A DNA stretch of 64,000 nucleotides from Streptomyces marokkonensis (GCF_008312835.1 NZ_VSKS01000001.1:62001-126000), one strand, 5' to 3'. Shown: positions 36,767 through 45,539, counted from the stretch's first letter. Numbers and translations are program-made. Notes: a model not told the origin generated them from the letters alone.

Positions 36767-37318
36767 TCATTCGGTGGGCAGTTCACCCACCACCCACCAT
36801 TCGTCGGTGTCGCCGGCCGCGTCCAGATCGTGAATCAGGGTGTCCACCATCCGGCCGATGCGCCCCTCCTCCGAGTCGTCCCGGAGGCTTGCCCGATGGG
36901 GCCGCGTGGACTCCCAGTACCTGCGGAAGGCGGCGCTCCTGCACAGCACCCGCAGATGCCCGTGGAGCTCCTCGAGGGATGCCACGCCGATGCGGTGGCC
37001 GAACAGGGCGTTGGCGTACAGCGCGTTGGCGAAGAGGTGCTGCCGGAGATGGGTCGTGGAGTCGGTCTCGAAGGTGCTCAGCACGGCGGCCAGTTCGGGG
37101 TCGTCGATGGCCCGTTCCAGAAGCCCCAGTTGCAGTCGTTGGTAGTCCACGAGACCGGCGCGGCGGCTTTCGGCCCGCTGTACCTCGACCAACTGCCGAC
37201 GCAGGTCCTCGTGCCGTCGCTGCCGGGCGGCCAGCCCCGTGAGGACCCCCGCGGCGAAGGAGAACCCCGCCGCGGCGGCGAGTCCCAGACTCCGCACACC
37301 ACTGCTCTGTGTGGCCAT
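36767..37318 (-). CDS. DUF6082-family membrane-anchored protein
   Basis: 183 aa. An N-terminal helix (LGLAAAAGFSFAAGVLTGLA, about 11-30) anchors it, followed by a helical, charged cytoplasmic part (RRHEDLRRQLVEVQRAESR, then LFANALYANALFGHRIG and FRRYWESTRPHRASL). This is the DUF6082 layout; the function is unknown. It is the first of a compact same-strand set with the 62-aa and 34-aa genes. Its stop overlaps a possible ATG (ATGA). Only GGGGGT lies upstream of its own ATG. Confidence 0.8.
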   Translation of the reverse strand: MATQSSGVRSLGLAAAAGFSFAAGVLTGLAARQRRHEDLRRQLVEVQRAESRRAGLVDYQRLQLGLLERAIDDPELAAVLSTFETDSTTHLRQHLFANALYANALFGHRIGVASLEELHGHLRVLCRSAAFRRYWESTRPHRASLRDDSEEGRIGRMVDTLIHDLDAAGDTDEWWVVGELPTE

Positions 37319-37636
37319 GTCAAATACCCCCGATCAGGCCGCCGTCCGCCGGTCGTCGGGGTGCGGGTCGACTACAGGGAACCGGCGAGCGGTGGGCGGC
37401 GCTTGCCTCCTTCCAGGGTGCCGAGCGGCTCTGATCGGCGGGAAGGCGGAGAGGAGGCGCACGGAGGGAAGCGGGGTCGCACAAACCGGCGCCTTGCTCA
37501 ACGTCTGCCCCGAAGATGCTGCTAACAATCGTTCACTTCGCCGTCGTCCCTGTCGCTCGTATCCTGGTACGTCAGTCAATCTTCGGTGTGCACGCCGTCT
37601 GCGAGCCGGTGTGCGCACGGGTGTGAGAGGGGTCGC
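37319..37636. other. 318-bp divergent region DUF6082 / COG0523
   Basis: No gene is supported. A slightly AT-richer patch around 37513-37580 probably holds the COG0523 promoter, for example TATCCT near 37560. I see no Zur-type palindrome (TGAAAATGATTTTCA-like). Confidence 0.4.
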
Positions 37637-38686
37637 GTGGTGGTGCGGAGCGGCGGGCGGCAGATTCCGGTCGTGGTGCTGGCCGGATTTCTCGGCTCGG
37701 GGAAGACCACCCTGCTCAACCATCTCCTGCACCGCAGCGGCGGCAGCCGTATCGGGGCCGTCGTCAACGACTTCGGTGCCGTCGAGATCGACGCCATGGC
37801 GGTGGCCGGGGCCCTCGGGGACTCGACCGTGTCGCTCGGCAACGGGTGTCTGTGCTGTGCCGTCGACGGCAGCGAGCTCGACGAGTACCTCGAGCGGCTC
37901 GCCCGGCCGTCCGCCGGGATCGACGTCATCGTCATCGAGGCCAGCGGCCTGGCCGAACCGCAGGAACTCGTCCGCATGGTGCTCGCCAGTGAGCACCCGG
38001 ACATCGTGTACGGCGGACTCGTCGAGGTCGTGGACGCCGCCGAGTTCGACGACACCCGGGCCAGGCACCCCGAGATCGACCGGCACCTCGCACTCGCCGA
38101 TCTGGTGGTCGTCAACAAGGCCGACCGGGTGACGGACGCCGCGCGGGTCCTGGGACTCGTCCGGTCCCTCGTCGACCGCGCGGCCGTGGTGCCCGCCACG
38201 CACGGCCGTGTCGACCCAGAGTTCCTCTTCGACTGCCGGCCGGGCGAGGAGCGCGTCGGGCAGTTGTCGTTCGACGATCTGCATCGTGACGACCACGAGC
38301 ACGCCGGGCATCTGCACGCCGGGTACGACAGCCTGTCCTTCGTCCGGGGACGTCCGATGGATCCGCGGCGGCTGATCCGGTTCCTGGACAGCAGGCCCGC
38401 GGGGCTGTACCGGATCAAGGGGTACGTCGACTTCGGGCCGTACGACACCCGCAACCGGTACGCCGTGCACGCCGTGGGGCGGTTCCTGCGATTCCACCCC
38501 GAGCCCTGGCCGGCCGGGGCGGAGCGGCTCACGCAGCTCGTCCTCATCGGGGCGGACATCGACACCGCCGCCCTCCACGCCGAGTTGGAGGCGTGCCTGA
38601 GCGACGACACCCCACACGCCGACGAGCAGGGCATGTGGGGCGTTCTGCGCTATGTGCGGGAGGCGGCGGAGGACCCGGCGGCCTAG
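37637..38686 (+). CDS. COG0523 GTPase, putative metallochaperone (CobW/ZnuG-like)
   Basis: 349 aa. The G3E GTPase has Walker A GFLGSGKTT at 17-25, the metal-binding CLCC at 71-74, the EASGLAEP switch and NKAD at 160-163. A His-rich loop (HRDDHEHAGHLH, 216-227) precedes the CobW C-terminal domain (GLYRIKGYVDFG...AVHAVGRFLRFHPEPW). Such proteins deliver Zn2+, Co2+ or other metals; which one cannot be told here. GTG 37637 has GAGAGGGG upstream. It converges on parC with a 15-bp gap. Confidence 0.9.
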   Translation: MVVRSGGRQIPVVVLAGFLGSGKTTLLNHLLHRSGGSRIGAVVNDFGAVEIDAMAVAGALGDSTVSLGNGCLCCAVDGSELDEYLERLARPSAGIDVIVIEASGLAEPQELVRMVLASEHPDIVYGGLVEVVDAAEFDDTRARHPEIDRHLALADLVVVNKADRVTDAARVLGLVRSLVDRAAVVPATHGRVDPEFLFDCRPGEERVGQLSFDDLHRDDHEHAGHLHAGYDSLSFVRGRPMDPRRLIRFLDSRPAGLYRIKGYVDFGPYDTRNRYAVHAVGRFLRFHPEPWPAGAERLTQLVLIGADIDTAALHAELEACLSDDTPHADEQGMWGVLRYVREAAEDPAA

Positions 38687-38701
38687 GGCGGCCGGGGCGC
38701 C

Positions 38702-41161
38702 TCAGGACACCGGGCCCGCCACCACCGACACCGTCTTCTGCAGGGACACACCCGAGCCGTCGCGGCGCGGGTCGGGTTCCGGGAGCGCCACCGCGGTGCC
38801 GTTCTTCTGGGCGGCACGGGCCGGGACCGGGCCCGCCCAGGCCAGCGACAGGCAGTCCTCGCCCTTCAGGAACCGCTGGCAGCGCACACCGCCGGTGGCC
38901 CGGCCCTTGCGCGGGTACTGGTCGAACGGGGTGAGCTTGGCCGTCGTCTGCACGGAGTCGTCCAGCGTGCCGCGCGAGCCCGCGACCGTGAACACCACCG
39001 CGTCCACCGCCGGGTCGACCGCGGTGAAGCTGATGACCTTCGCGCCCTCGGCGAGCTTCATGCCCGCCATACCGCCCGCCGGGCGGCCCTGCGGGCGGAC
39101 CTGCGCCGCCGGATAGCGCAGCAGCTGGGCGTCGTCGCTGATGAAGACCAGGTCCTCCTCGCCCGTACGCAGTTCCACCGCGCCGACGATCCGGTCGCCC
39201 TCCTTGAGCGTGATGACCTCCAGCTCCTCCTTGTTGGAGGGGTAGTCGGGCACCACGCGCTTGACGACGCCCTGTTCCGTGCCGATCGCCAGGCCTGGCG
39301 ACGACTCGTCGAGCGTGGCCAGGCACACCACCTGCTCGTCGTCCTCCAGGGACACGAACTCGGCCAGGGGTGCCCCGCCCGAGAGGTTCGGCGTCGGCAT
39401 CTCCTCAGGCAGCTGCGGCAGGTCCACGACGTTCAGCCGGAGCAGACGGCCGGTCGAGGTGACGACGCCGATCTCGCCGCGGGCCGTCGCCGGTACCGCC
39501 GAGACGATCACGTCGTGCTTGATCCGCCTGGCGCCGGAGGTGTCGCCGAAGGGCTCGTCGTTCGCCGTGCGGGCCAGCAGGCCCGTGGACGACAGCAGGA
39601 CACGGCACGGGTCGTCCGCCACCTGCAGCGGTACGGCGGCGGCCGGGGCACCGGCCGACTCCAGCAGGAGCGTACGGCGGTCGTTGCCGAACTTCTTGGC
39701 GACGGCGGCCAGTTCGGCGGACACCAGCTTGCGCAGCTCCGCGTCCGAGTCGAGGATCCGGGTCAGCTCCTCGATCTCCGCGTTCAGCCGGTCCTTCTCG
39801 GCCTCCAGCTCGATGCGGTCGTACTTGGTGAGGCGGCGCAGCGGCGTGTCCAGGATGTACTGGGTCTGGACGTCGCTGAGGGAGAAGCGTTCCATCAGGC
39901 GCTGCTTGGCCTGCGCCGAGTTCTCGCTCGAGCGGATGAGGCGGATGACCTCGTCGATGTCCACCAGCGCCGTGAGCAGGCCCTCGACCAGGTGCAGACG
40001 GTCACGCTTCTTGCCGCGGCGGAACTCCGAACGCCGGCGTACGACGTTGAACCGGTGGTCGAGGTAGACCTCCAGGAGTTCCTTGAGACCGAGGGTGAGC
40101 GGCTGGCCGTCCACCAGGGCCACGTTGTTGATGCCGAAGGACTCCTCCATCGGCGTCAGCTTGTACAGCTGTTCCAGCACCGCCTCCGGCACGAAGCCGT
40201 TCTTGATCTCGATGACCAGCCGCAGCCCGTGCGCGCGGTCGGTGAGGTCCTTGACGTCGGCGATGCCCTGGACCTTCTTCGAACCGACCAGGTCCTTGAT
40301 CTTGGCGATCACCTTCTCCGGGCCGACCGTGAAGGGCAGCTCGGTGACGACCAGACCCTTGCGGCGCGCCGTCACGTCCTCCACCGTGACCGTCGCGCGG
40401 ATCTTGAAGGTGCCGCGGCCCGTCTCGTACGCGTCGCGGATGCCGGAGAGGCCGACGATCCGGCCGCCGGTGGGCAGGTCGGGGCCCGGGACGTGCTTCA
40501 TCAGGGCGTCGAGGTCGGCGTTCGGGTACCTGATCAGGTGGCGCGCGGCCGCGATGACCTCGCGCAGGTTGTGCGGCGGCATGTTGGTGGCCATACCGAC
40601 GGCGATGCCCGACGCGCCGTTCACCAGGAGGTTCGGGAACGCGGCGGGCAGGGCCACCGGCTCCTGCTCCTGGCCGTCGTAGTTGGGCGCGAAGTCGACC
40701 GTGTCCTCGTCGATGGACTCGGTCATCAGGCCGGTGGCCTCGGCCATCCGGCACTCGGTGTACCGCATGGCGGCGGGCGGGTCGTCGTTGCCCAGCGAGC
40801 CGAAGTTGCCGTGGCCGTCGACCAGGGGGACACGCATCGAGAACGACTGGGCCATGCGCACCAGGGCGTCGTAGATCGACGCGTCGCCATGGGGGTGCAG
40901 CTTGCCCATGACCTCGCCGACGACGCGGGCGCACTTCACATAGCCGCGCTCGGGCCGCAGGCCCATCTCGTTCATCTGGTAGACGATGCGGCGGTGCACC
41001 GGCTTCAGGCCGTCGCGCGCGTCCGGCAGGGCGCGGGAGTAGATGACCGAGTACGCGTACTCGAGGAAGGAGCCCTGCATCTCGTCGACGACGTCGATGT
41101 CGAGGATCTTCTCCTCGTACGAGTCGTCGGGCGGCGGGGTCTTCGTGCTGCGGCGGGCCAT
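38702..41161 (-). CDS. parC: ParC, DNA topoisomerase IV subunit A (GyrA-like)
   Basis: 819 aa. Cuts and rejoins DNA through Tyr134 (AAMRYTECRM). The quinolone region HPHGDASIYD has Ala94 where E. coli GyrA has Ser83, and Asp98 at the Asp87 position. The C-terminal beta-pinwheel lacks a true GyrA box (QRRGGKG), showing only QYPRKGRATGG, which supports ParC over GyrA. AAGGAG lies upstream of the ATG. Its partner is parE at 28.2-30.4 kb. It is divergent from the M16 genes. Confidence 0.95.
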   Translation of the reverse strand: MARRSTKTPPPDDSYEEKILDIDVVDEMQGSFLEYAYSVIYSRALPDARDGLKPVHRRIVYQMNEMGLRPERGYVKCARVVGEVMGKLHPHGDASIYDALVRMAQSFSMRVPLVDGHGNFGSLGNDDPPAAMRYTECRMAEATGLMTESIDEDTVDFAPNYDGQEQEPVALPAAFPNLLVNGASGIAVGMATNMPPHNLREVIAAARHLIRYPNADLDALMKHVPGPDLPTGGRIVGLSGIRDAYETGRGTFKIRATVTVEDVTARRKGLVVTELPFTVGPEKVIAKIKDLVGSKKVQGIADVKDLTDRAHGLRLVIEIKNGFVPEAVLEQLYKLTPMEESFGINNVALVDGQPLTLGLKELLEVYLDHRFNVVRRRSEFRRGKKRDRLHLVEGLLTALVDIDEVIRLIRSSENSAQAKQRLMERFSLSDVQTQYILDTPLRRLTKYDRIELEAEKDRLNAEIEELTRILDSDAELRKLVSAELAAVAKKFGNDRRTLLLESAGAPAAAVPLQVADDPCRVLLSSTGLLARTANDEPFGDTSGARRIKHDVIVSAVPATARGEIGVVTSTGRLLRLNVVDLPQLPEEMPTPNLSGGAPLAEFVSLEDDEQVVCLATLDESSPGLAIGTEQGVVKRVVPDYPSNKEELEVITLKEGDRIVGAVELRTGEEDLVFISDDAQLLRYPAAQVRPQGRPAGGMAGMKLAEGAKVISFTAVDPAVDAVVFTVAGSRGTLDDSVQTTAKLTPFDQYPRKGRATGGVRCQRFLKGEDCLSLAWAGPVPARAAQKNGTAVALPEPDPRRDGSGVSLQKTVSVVAGPVS

Positions 41162-41324
41162 CGCTGCCGGCTCCTTGCTGAAGCGTGGGACGGGATCTGA
41201 CGCGGACCATTGTGGACCGTCGCACTGACAGGCGGGACCAGGACCCGGGTCCGGCCGGTCGGTTCGGCGGGGTGCGGCGGCGCGAGCAGGGTACGCCGCG
41301 CGAGCGGCCGGTGCCGCGCGGGGT

Positions 41325-41357
41325 CGCCCCCGGCCCGGGCGGACCGGGCCGGGGGCG
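41325..41357. other. Strong hairpin in the divergent parC/M16 promoter region
   Basis: A perfect 14-bp stem (left arm CGCCCCCGGCCCGG) with a 5-nt loop, in a gap (41162-41579) between two diverging genes where no terminator is needed. The rest of this 418-bp gap holds no gene; TACAGT near 41517 may be the -10 of the M16 operon. Confidence 0.6.
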
Positions 41358-41579
41358 GGCGTCGCTCACCGGCTCCCGCGAGCGGCCTCACGCGGTCACG
41401 AGGTCCGTGCGTGTGCACCGTCCACCACACCGGTACCACCCGCCCCGCCAAAGGTTCTCGCTCTCGGCGTAGCTGCCCCCGGGCGGGAACTTCGCCCGCC
41501 GTCCGCACGCTTGCATACAGTGGCAGGACCGGCAGAAACGGCGGTTTCGACGACCGTCTCCGCGATCGAAGGGACGTAC

Positions 41580-42953
41580 ATGCCCATGGGTCACACGGCC
41601 ACAGCCCAGGCAGGCTCCGGCGGCCTGACAGCGACCGAGCACCGCCTGGCCAACGGCCTGCGCGTGGTGCTCTCCGAGGACCACCTGACCCCGGTCGCCG
41701 CGGTGTGTCTCTGGTACGACGTCGGCTCACGTCACGAAGTCAAGGGACGCACCGGTCTGGCTCACCTTTTCGAGCACCTGATGTTCCAGGGCTCCGCCCA
41801 GGTGAAGGGCAACGGTCACTTCGAGCTGGTGCAGGGCGCCGGCGGCTCCCTCAACGGCACCACCAGCTTCGAGCGCACCAACTACTTCGAGACCATGCCC
41901 GCCCACCAGCTGGAGCTCGCGCTCTGGCTGGAGGCCGACCGCATGGGCTCCCTGCTGACCGCCCTGGACGACGAGTCCATGGAGAACCAGCGGGACGTCG
42001 TCAAGAACGAGCGCCGCCAGCGCTACGACAACGTCCCCTACGGCACCGCCTTCGAGAAGCTCACCGCCCTCGCCTACCCGGAGGGCCACCCGTACCACCA
42101 CACGCCCATCGGCTCGATGGCGGACCTGGACGCGGCCACCCTGGAGGACGCGCGCCAGTTCTTCCGTACGTACTACGCGCCGAACAACGCCGTGCTCTCG
42201 GTCGTCGGCGACATCGACCCGGAGCAGACGCTCGCCTGGATCGAGAAGTACTTCGGCTCCATCCCGTCCCACGACGGCAAGCCCGCCCCGCGCGACGGCG
42301 CCCTGCCCGACGTCATCGGCGAGCAGCTGCGGGAGATCGTGGAGGAGGAGGTCCCCGCCCGTGCGCTGATGGCCGCCTACCGGCTGCCGGAGGACGGCAC
42401 GCGCGCGTGCGACGCCGTGGACCTGGCGCTCACGATCCTCGGCGGCGGCGAGTCCTCGCGGCTCTACAACCGGCTGGTGCGGCGCGACCGCACGGCCGTG
42501 GCCGCCGGGTTCGGCCTGCTGCGGCTGGCCGGGGCCCCCTCCCTGGGCTGGCTGGACGTGAAGACGTCCGGGGACGTGGAGGTGCCGGTCATCGAGGCCG
42601 CCATCGACGAGGAGCTCGCCCGTTTCGCCGAGCAGGGCCCCACGGCCGAGGAGATGGAGCGCGCCCAGGCCCAGTTGGAGCGCGAGTGGCTCGACCGGCT
42701 CGGCACGGTCGCGGGCCGCGCCGACGAACTCTGCCGGTACACCGTCCTGTTCGGTGACCCGCAGCTCGCCCTGACCGCCGTCCAGCGCGTCCTCGAGGTG
42801 ACGGCGGAGGAGGTGCAGGAGGTCGCCAAGAGCCGCCTGCGCCCCGACAACCGTGCGGTGCTCGTCTACGAGCCCGTCGCCCCGGAGGCCGGGGACACCG
42901 AGGAAGCCGCCGCAGCCGCCGGCACCGACGAGAACGAGGAGGCGGCGAAGTGA
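41580..42953 (+). CDS. M16 zinc peptidase, catalytic subunit
   Basis: 457 aa. Inverzincin: His62 and His66 bind Zn2+ and Glu65 is the catalytic base (HLFEH), with a distal Glu in the ENQRDVVKNERRQ helix near 138-145. Two-domain processing-peptidase fold; the second half carries GGGESSRLYNRLVR. No signal peptide is seen, so it is probably cytoplasmic. GAAGGGA precedes the ATG at 41580 (another ATG two codons later). It overlaps the next M16 gene by GTGA, suggesting a heterodimer. Confidence 0.93.
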   Translation: MPMGHTATAQAGSGGLTATEHRLANGLRVVLSEDHLTPVAAVCLWYDVGSRHEVKGRTGLAHLFEHLMFQGSAQVKGNGHFELVQGAGGSLNGTTSFERTNYFETMPAHQLELALWLEADRMGSLLTALDDESMENQRDVVKNERRQRYDNVPYGTAFEKLTALAYPEGHPYHHTPIGSMADLDAATLEDARQFFRTYYAPNNAVLSVVGDIDPEQTLAWIEKYFGSIPSHDGKPAPRDGALPDVIGEQLREIVEEEVPARALMAAYRLPEDGTRACDAVDLALTILGGGESSRLYNRLVRRDRTAVAAGFGLLRLAGAPSLGWLDVKTSGDVEVPVIEAAIDEELARFAEQGPTAEEMERAQAQLEREWLDRLGTVAGRADELCRYTVLFGDPQLALTAVQRVLEVTAEEVQEVAKSRLRPDNRAVLVYEPVAPEAGDTEEAAAAAGTDENEEAAK

Positions 42954-44338
42954 CCGAGCTCGCCACGATGGACTTCCACCCGCAGCCGCAGGCGGGCGAG
43001 GCCAAGCCCTGGGCCTTCCCGGCCCCCGAGCGCGGCGCGCTCGGCAACGGCCTGACCGTCCTGCGCTGCCACCGTCCCGGCCAGCAGGTCGTCGCCGTCG
43101 AGGTGCTGCTCGACGCACCCCTGGAGGCCGAGCCGGCGGGACTCGACGGCGTCGCCACGATCATGGCGCGCGCCTTCTCCGAGGGCACCGACAAGCACTC
43201 CGCCGAGGAGTTCGCCGCCGAACTGGAACGCTGCGGCGCCACCCTGGACGCGCACGCCGACCACCCCGGCGTCCGCCTCAGCCTGGAGGTGCCGGCCTCG
43301 CGGCTGCCCAAGGGGCTCGGGCTGCTCGCCGACGCCCTCAGGGCGCCGGCGTTCGCCGACAGCGAGGTCGAACGGCTCGTCCGCAACCGCCTCGACGAGA
43401 TCCCGCACGAGCTGGCCAACCCCTCCCGCCGCGCGGCGAAGGAACTCTCCAAGGAGCTCTTCCCGGCGAGTTCGCGCATGTCGCGGCCGCGCCAGGGCAC
43501 CGAGGAGACGGTCGCCGGCATCGACTCCCCGGCGGTGCGCGCCTTCCACGAGAAGCACGTCCGCCCCGCCACGGCGACGGTGGTGGTCGTCGGCGACCTC
43601 ACCGGTGTCGACCTGGACGCGCTGCTCGGCGACACGCTGGGCGCCTGGACCGGCTCCCCGGGCCGGCCGCGGCCGGTTCCGCCGGTGGTCGCCGACGACA
43701 CCGGCCGGGTCGTGATCGTGGACCGTCCCGGCGCCGTCCAGACGCAGCTGCTGATCGGCCGGGTCGGCCCCGACCGGCACGACCGTGTGTGGCCCGCGCA
43801 GGTGCTCGGCACGTACTGCCTCGGCGGCACCCTCACCTCCCGCCTGGACCGCGTGCTGCGCGAGGAGAAGGGCTACACCTACGGCGTGCGGTCGTTCGGG
43901 CAGGTCCTCAGGTCCGCCCCGGACGGCTCGGGCGCGGCGATGCTGGCCATCAGCGGCTCCGTCGACACGCCGAACACCGGACCCGCCCTGGACGACCTGT
44001 GGAAGGTGCTGCGCACGCTCGCCGCGGAGGGGCTCACCGACGCCGAACGCGACGTCGCCGTGCAGAACCTGGTGGGCGTGGCGCCGCTCAAGTACGAGAC
44101 CGCCGCGGCCGTCGCGAGCACCCTGGCCGACCAGGTGGAGCAGCACCTGCCGGACCACTACCAGGCCGACCTGTACCGGCAGTTGGCCGCGACCGGCACT
44201 GTGGAGGCCACCGCGGCGGTGGTGAGCGCCTTCCCGGTGGACCGTCTGGTGACCGTCCTGGTCGGTGACGCGGCGCAGATCAAGGCGCCGGTCGAGGCCC
44301 TCGGGATCGGTGAAGTCACCGTCGTGACGGCCGAGTAG
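42950..44338 (+). CDS. M16 peptidase-like non-catalytic partner subunit
   Basis: 462 aa. Same fold as the upstream protein but without an HxxEH zinc motif. It keeps the Arg...Tyr substrate-binding pair in SRLDRVLREEKGYTYGVRS. This division, one subunit with zinc and one with R/Y, matches known alpha/beta M16 heterodimers. It is co-translated with the catalytic gene and followed by a strong hairpin. Confidence 0.92.
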   Translation: MTELATMDFHPQPQAGEAKPWAFPAPERGALGNGLTVLRCHRPGQQVVAVEVLLDAPLEAEPAGLDGVATIMARAFSEGTDKHSAEEFAAELERCGATLDAHADHPGVRLSLEVPASRLPKGLGLLADALRAPAFADSEVERLVRNRLDEIPHELANPSRRAAKELSKELFPASSRMSRPRQGTEETVAGIDSPAVRAFHEKHVRPATATVVVVGDLTGVDLDALLGDTLGAWTGSPGRPRPVPPVVADDTGRVVIVDRPGAVQTQLLIGRVGPDRHDRVWPAQVLGTYCLGGTLTSRLDRVLREEKGYTYGVRSFGQVLRSAPDGSGAAMLAISGSVDTPNTGPALDDLWKVLRTLAAEGLTDAERDVAVQNLVGVAPLKYETAAAVASTLADQVEQHLPDHYQADLYRQLAATGTVEATAAVVSAFPVDRLVTVLVGDAAQIKAPVEALGIGEVTVVTAE

Positions 44339-44363
44339 CGAGACGCCGGCGGGCACACGCGCT

Positions 44364-44397
44364 CGGGCCCTGGGGACGCGATCGTCACCAGGGCCCG
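44364..44397 (+). terminator. Terminator of the M16 operon
   Basis: Stem CGGGCCCTGG/CCAGGGCCCG capped by a second stem GACG/CGTC with loop CGAT, 25 bp after the stop. Confidence 0.82.
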
Positions 44398-44548
44398 CTT
44401 ATGCCCGAATTGGGACGGAGGTTGCCTGTCTGCCCTGTGGGATGCGCTACAAAAACCGGGATTCGTTTGGGGATCGGAAGGCGTCCCGCTTAGCTTCGTC
44501 CGGGCTGTTCGTCGGGCAGTGCGCCGCACCCGCGGCACCGGACAGTCA

Positions 44549-44690
44549 TCGCCGAGTCCCCGTACGGCGCGAGCCAGGGGAGCCGGGGACCCACCGCAGT
44601 CCCTGGGGTGAATCGGACGCCCGCGCGTGTCGCGAGGGGGTCCGTAGGAGACCTTCCTGCTCCGAACCCGTCAGCTAACCCGGTAGGCGA
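44549..44690 (+). promoter_or_regulatory. c-di-AMP (ydaO-type) riboswitch
   Basis: About 142 nt upstream of the M23 gene. TCGCC at 44549-44553 pairs with GGCGA at 44686-44690 (P1). Conserved ydaO pieces are visible in order: GGGGAGCCGGGGACCCACC, the GGGGTGAATCGG loop, AGACCTTCC and GAACCCGTCAGCTAACCCGG before GTAGGCG. In Streptomyces this class sits before cell-wall hydrolase genes and turns them off when c-di-AMP is high. The ribosome-binding AAGGAAAGGA follows directly. A -10-like TTAGCT near 44489 may be its promoter. Confidence 0.9.
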
Positions 44691-44716
44691 GAGGGAAGGA
44701 AAGGACCAGCCTGTAC

Positions 44717-45490
44717 ATGGCGTTCACCCGCGCCACCGGGAAGCACCGCCGTCCCAGCCGGATGCAGCGCGGCACCGCCCGCGCGGCGGGCGTCGCGGCC
44801 CTCGCCGGCACCGGCGTCGTCGGCTCCCTCACGGCTCCCGCACTCGCCGCCGAACCCGCCGCCGCGCAGACCGGCCTCACCCCCGTGATCACCCTGGGCG
44901 ACGCGGTCGCCGACCGGATCGACGCCCAGGCGGCCGCCCAGCACGAGGCCGCACGCGAGGCGGCCGAGGCCGCCGCGCGGAAGGCCGCCGAGGAGGCGGC
45001 GCGCGAGAAGGCGGCGGAGGAGGCCGAGAAGGCCCGCGCGGAGAAGGAACGCGCCGCGCGTGAGGCCGAGCGCGAGCGCCTCAACACCTTCGTCTCGCCG
45101 ATCCCCGGCTCGTACGTCTCGACCGGGTACAAGAGCGGCGGCGCCGTCTGGTCGTCCGGCAGCCACACCGGTGTCGACTTCCACGCCGCGAGCGGCACCC
45201 CCGTCCAGTCGGTCGGCATCGGCACCGTCGTCGAGGCCGGGTGGGGCGGCGCGTACGGCAACCAGGTCGTCATCAGGATGAACGACGGCACGTACACCCA
45301 GTACGCGCACCTGTCGTCCATCGCCGTGTCGGTGGGGCAGCAGGTCACCGCGGGACAGCGGATCGGCCTCTCCGGCGCCACCGGCAACGTCACGGGTGCG
45401 CACCTGCACTTCGAGGCCCGCACGGGTGCCGACTACGGCTCCGACCTCGATCCCGTCGCCTACCTCCGCGCGCACGGCGTCAGCCTCTGA
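44717..45490 (+). CDS. Secreted M23 (LytM) peptidoglycan endopeptidase
   Basis: 257 aa. The signal sequence ends near 45 (TAPALAA). A long Ala/Glu-rich coiled coil occupies about 70-122, then the LytM domain: zinc ligands His150 and Asp154 (HTGVD) and His231, with His198 and His229 (AHLHFE) catalytic. It cleaves peptide cross-links in the wall; the coiled coil may be regulatory, as in EnvC/NlpD-like proteins. The upstream c-di-AMP riboswitch ties it to wall remodelling during growth or germination. Confidence 0.94.
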   Translation: MAFTRATGKHRRPSRMQRGTARAAGVAALAGTGVVGSLTAPALAAEPAAAQTGLTPVITLGDAVADRIDAQAAAQHEAAREAAEAAARKAAEEAAREKAAEEAEKARAEKERAAREAERERLNTFVSPIPGSYVSTGYKSGGAVWSSGSHTGVDFHAASGTPVQSVGIGTVVEAGWGGAYGNQVVIRMNDGTYTQYAHLSSIAVSVGQQVTAGQRIGLSGATGNVTGAHLHFEARTGADYGSDLDPVAYLRAHGVSL

Positions 45491-45513
45491 GAGGCACGCA
45501 CCCGCGCTTCACG

Positions 45514-45539
45514 AAGCCCCGGCTCCCGAGCCGGGGCTT
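45514..45539 (+). terminator. Terminator of the M23 gene
   Basis: AAGCCCCGGC-TCCCGA-GCCGGGGCTT, a 10-bp perfect stem followed by T-rich TTTCGG. Confidence 0.85.
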
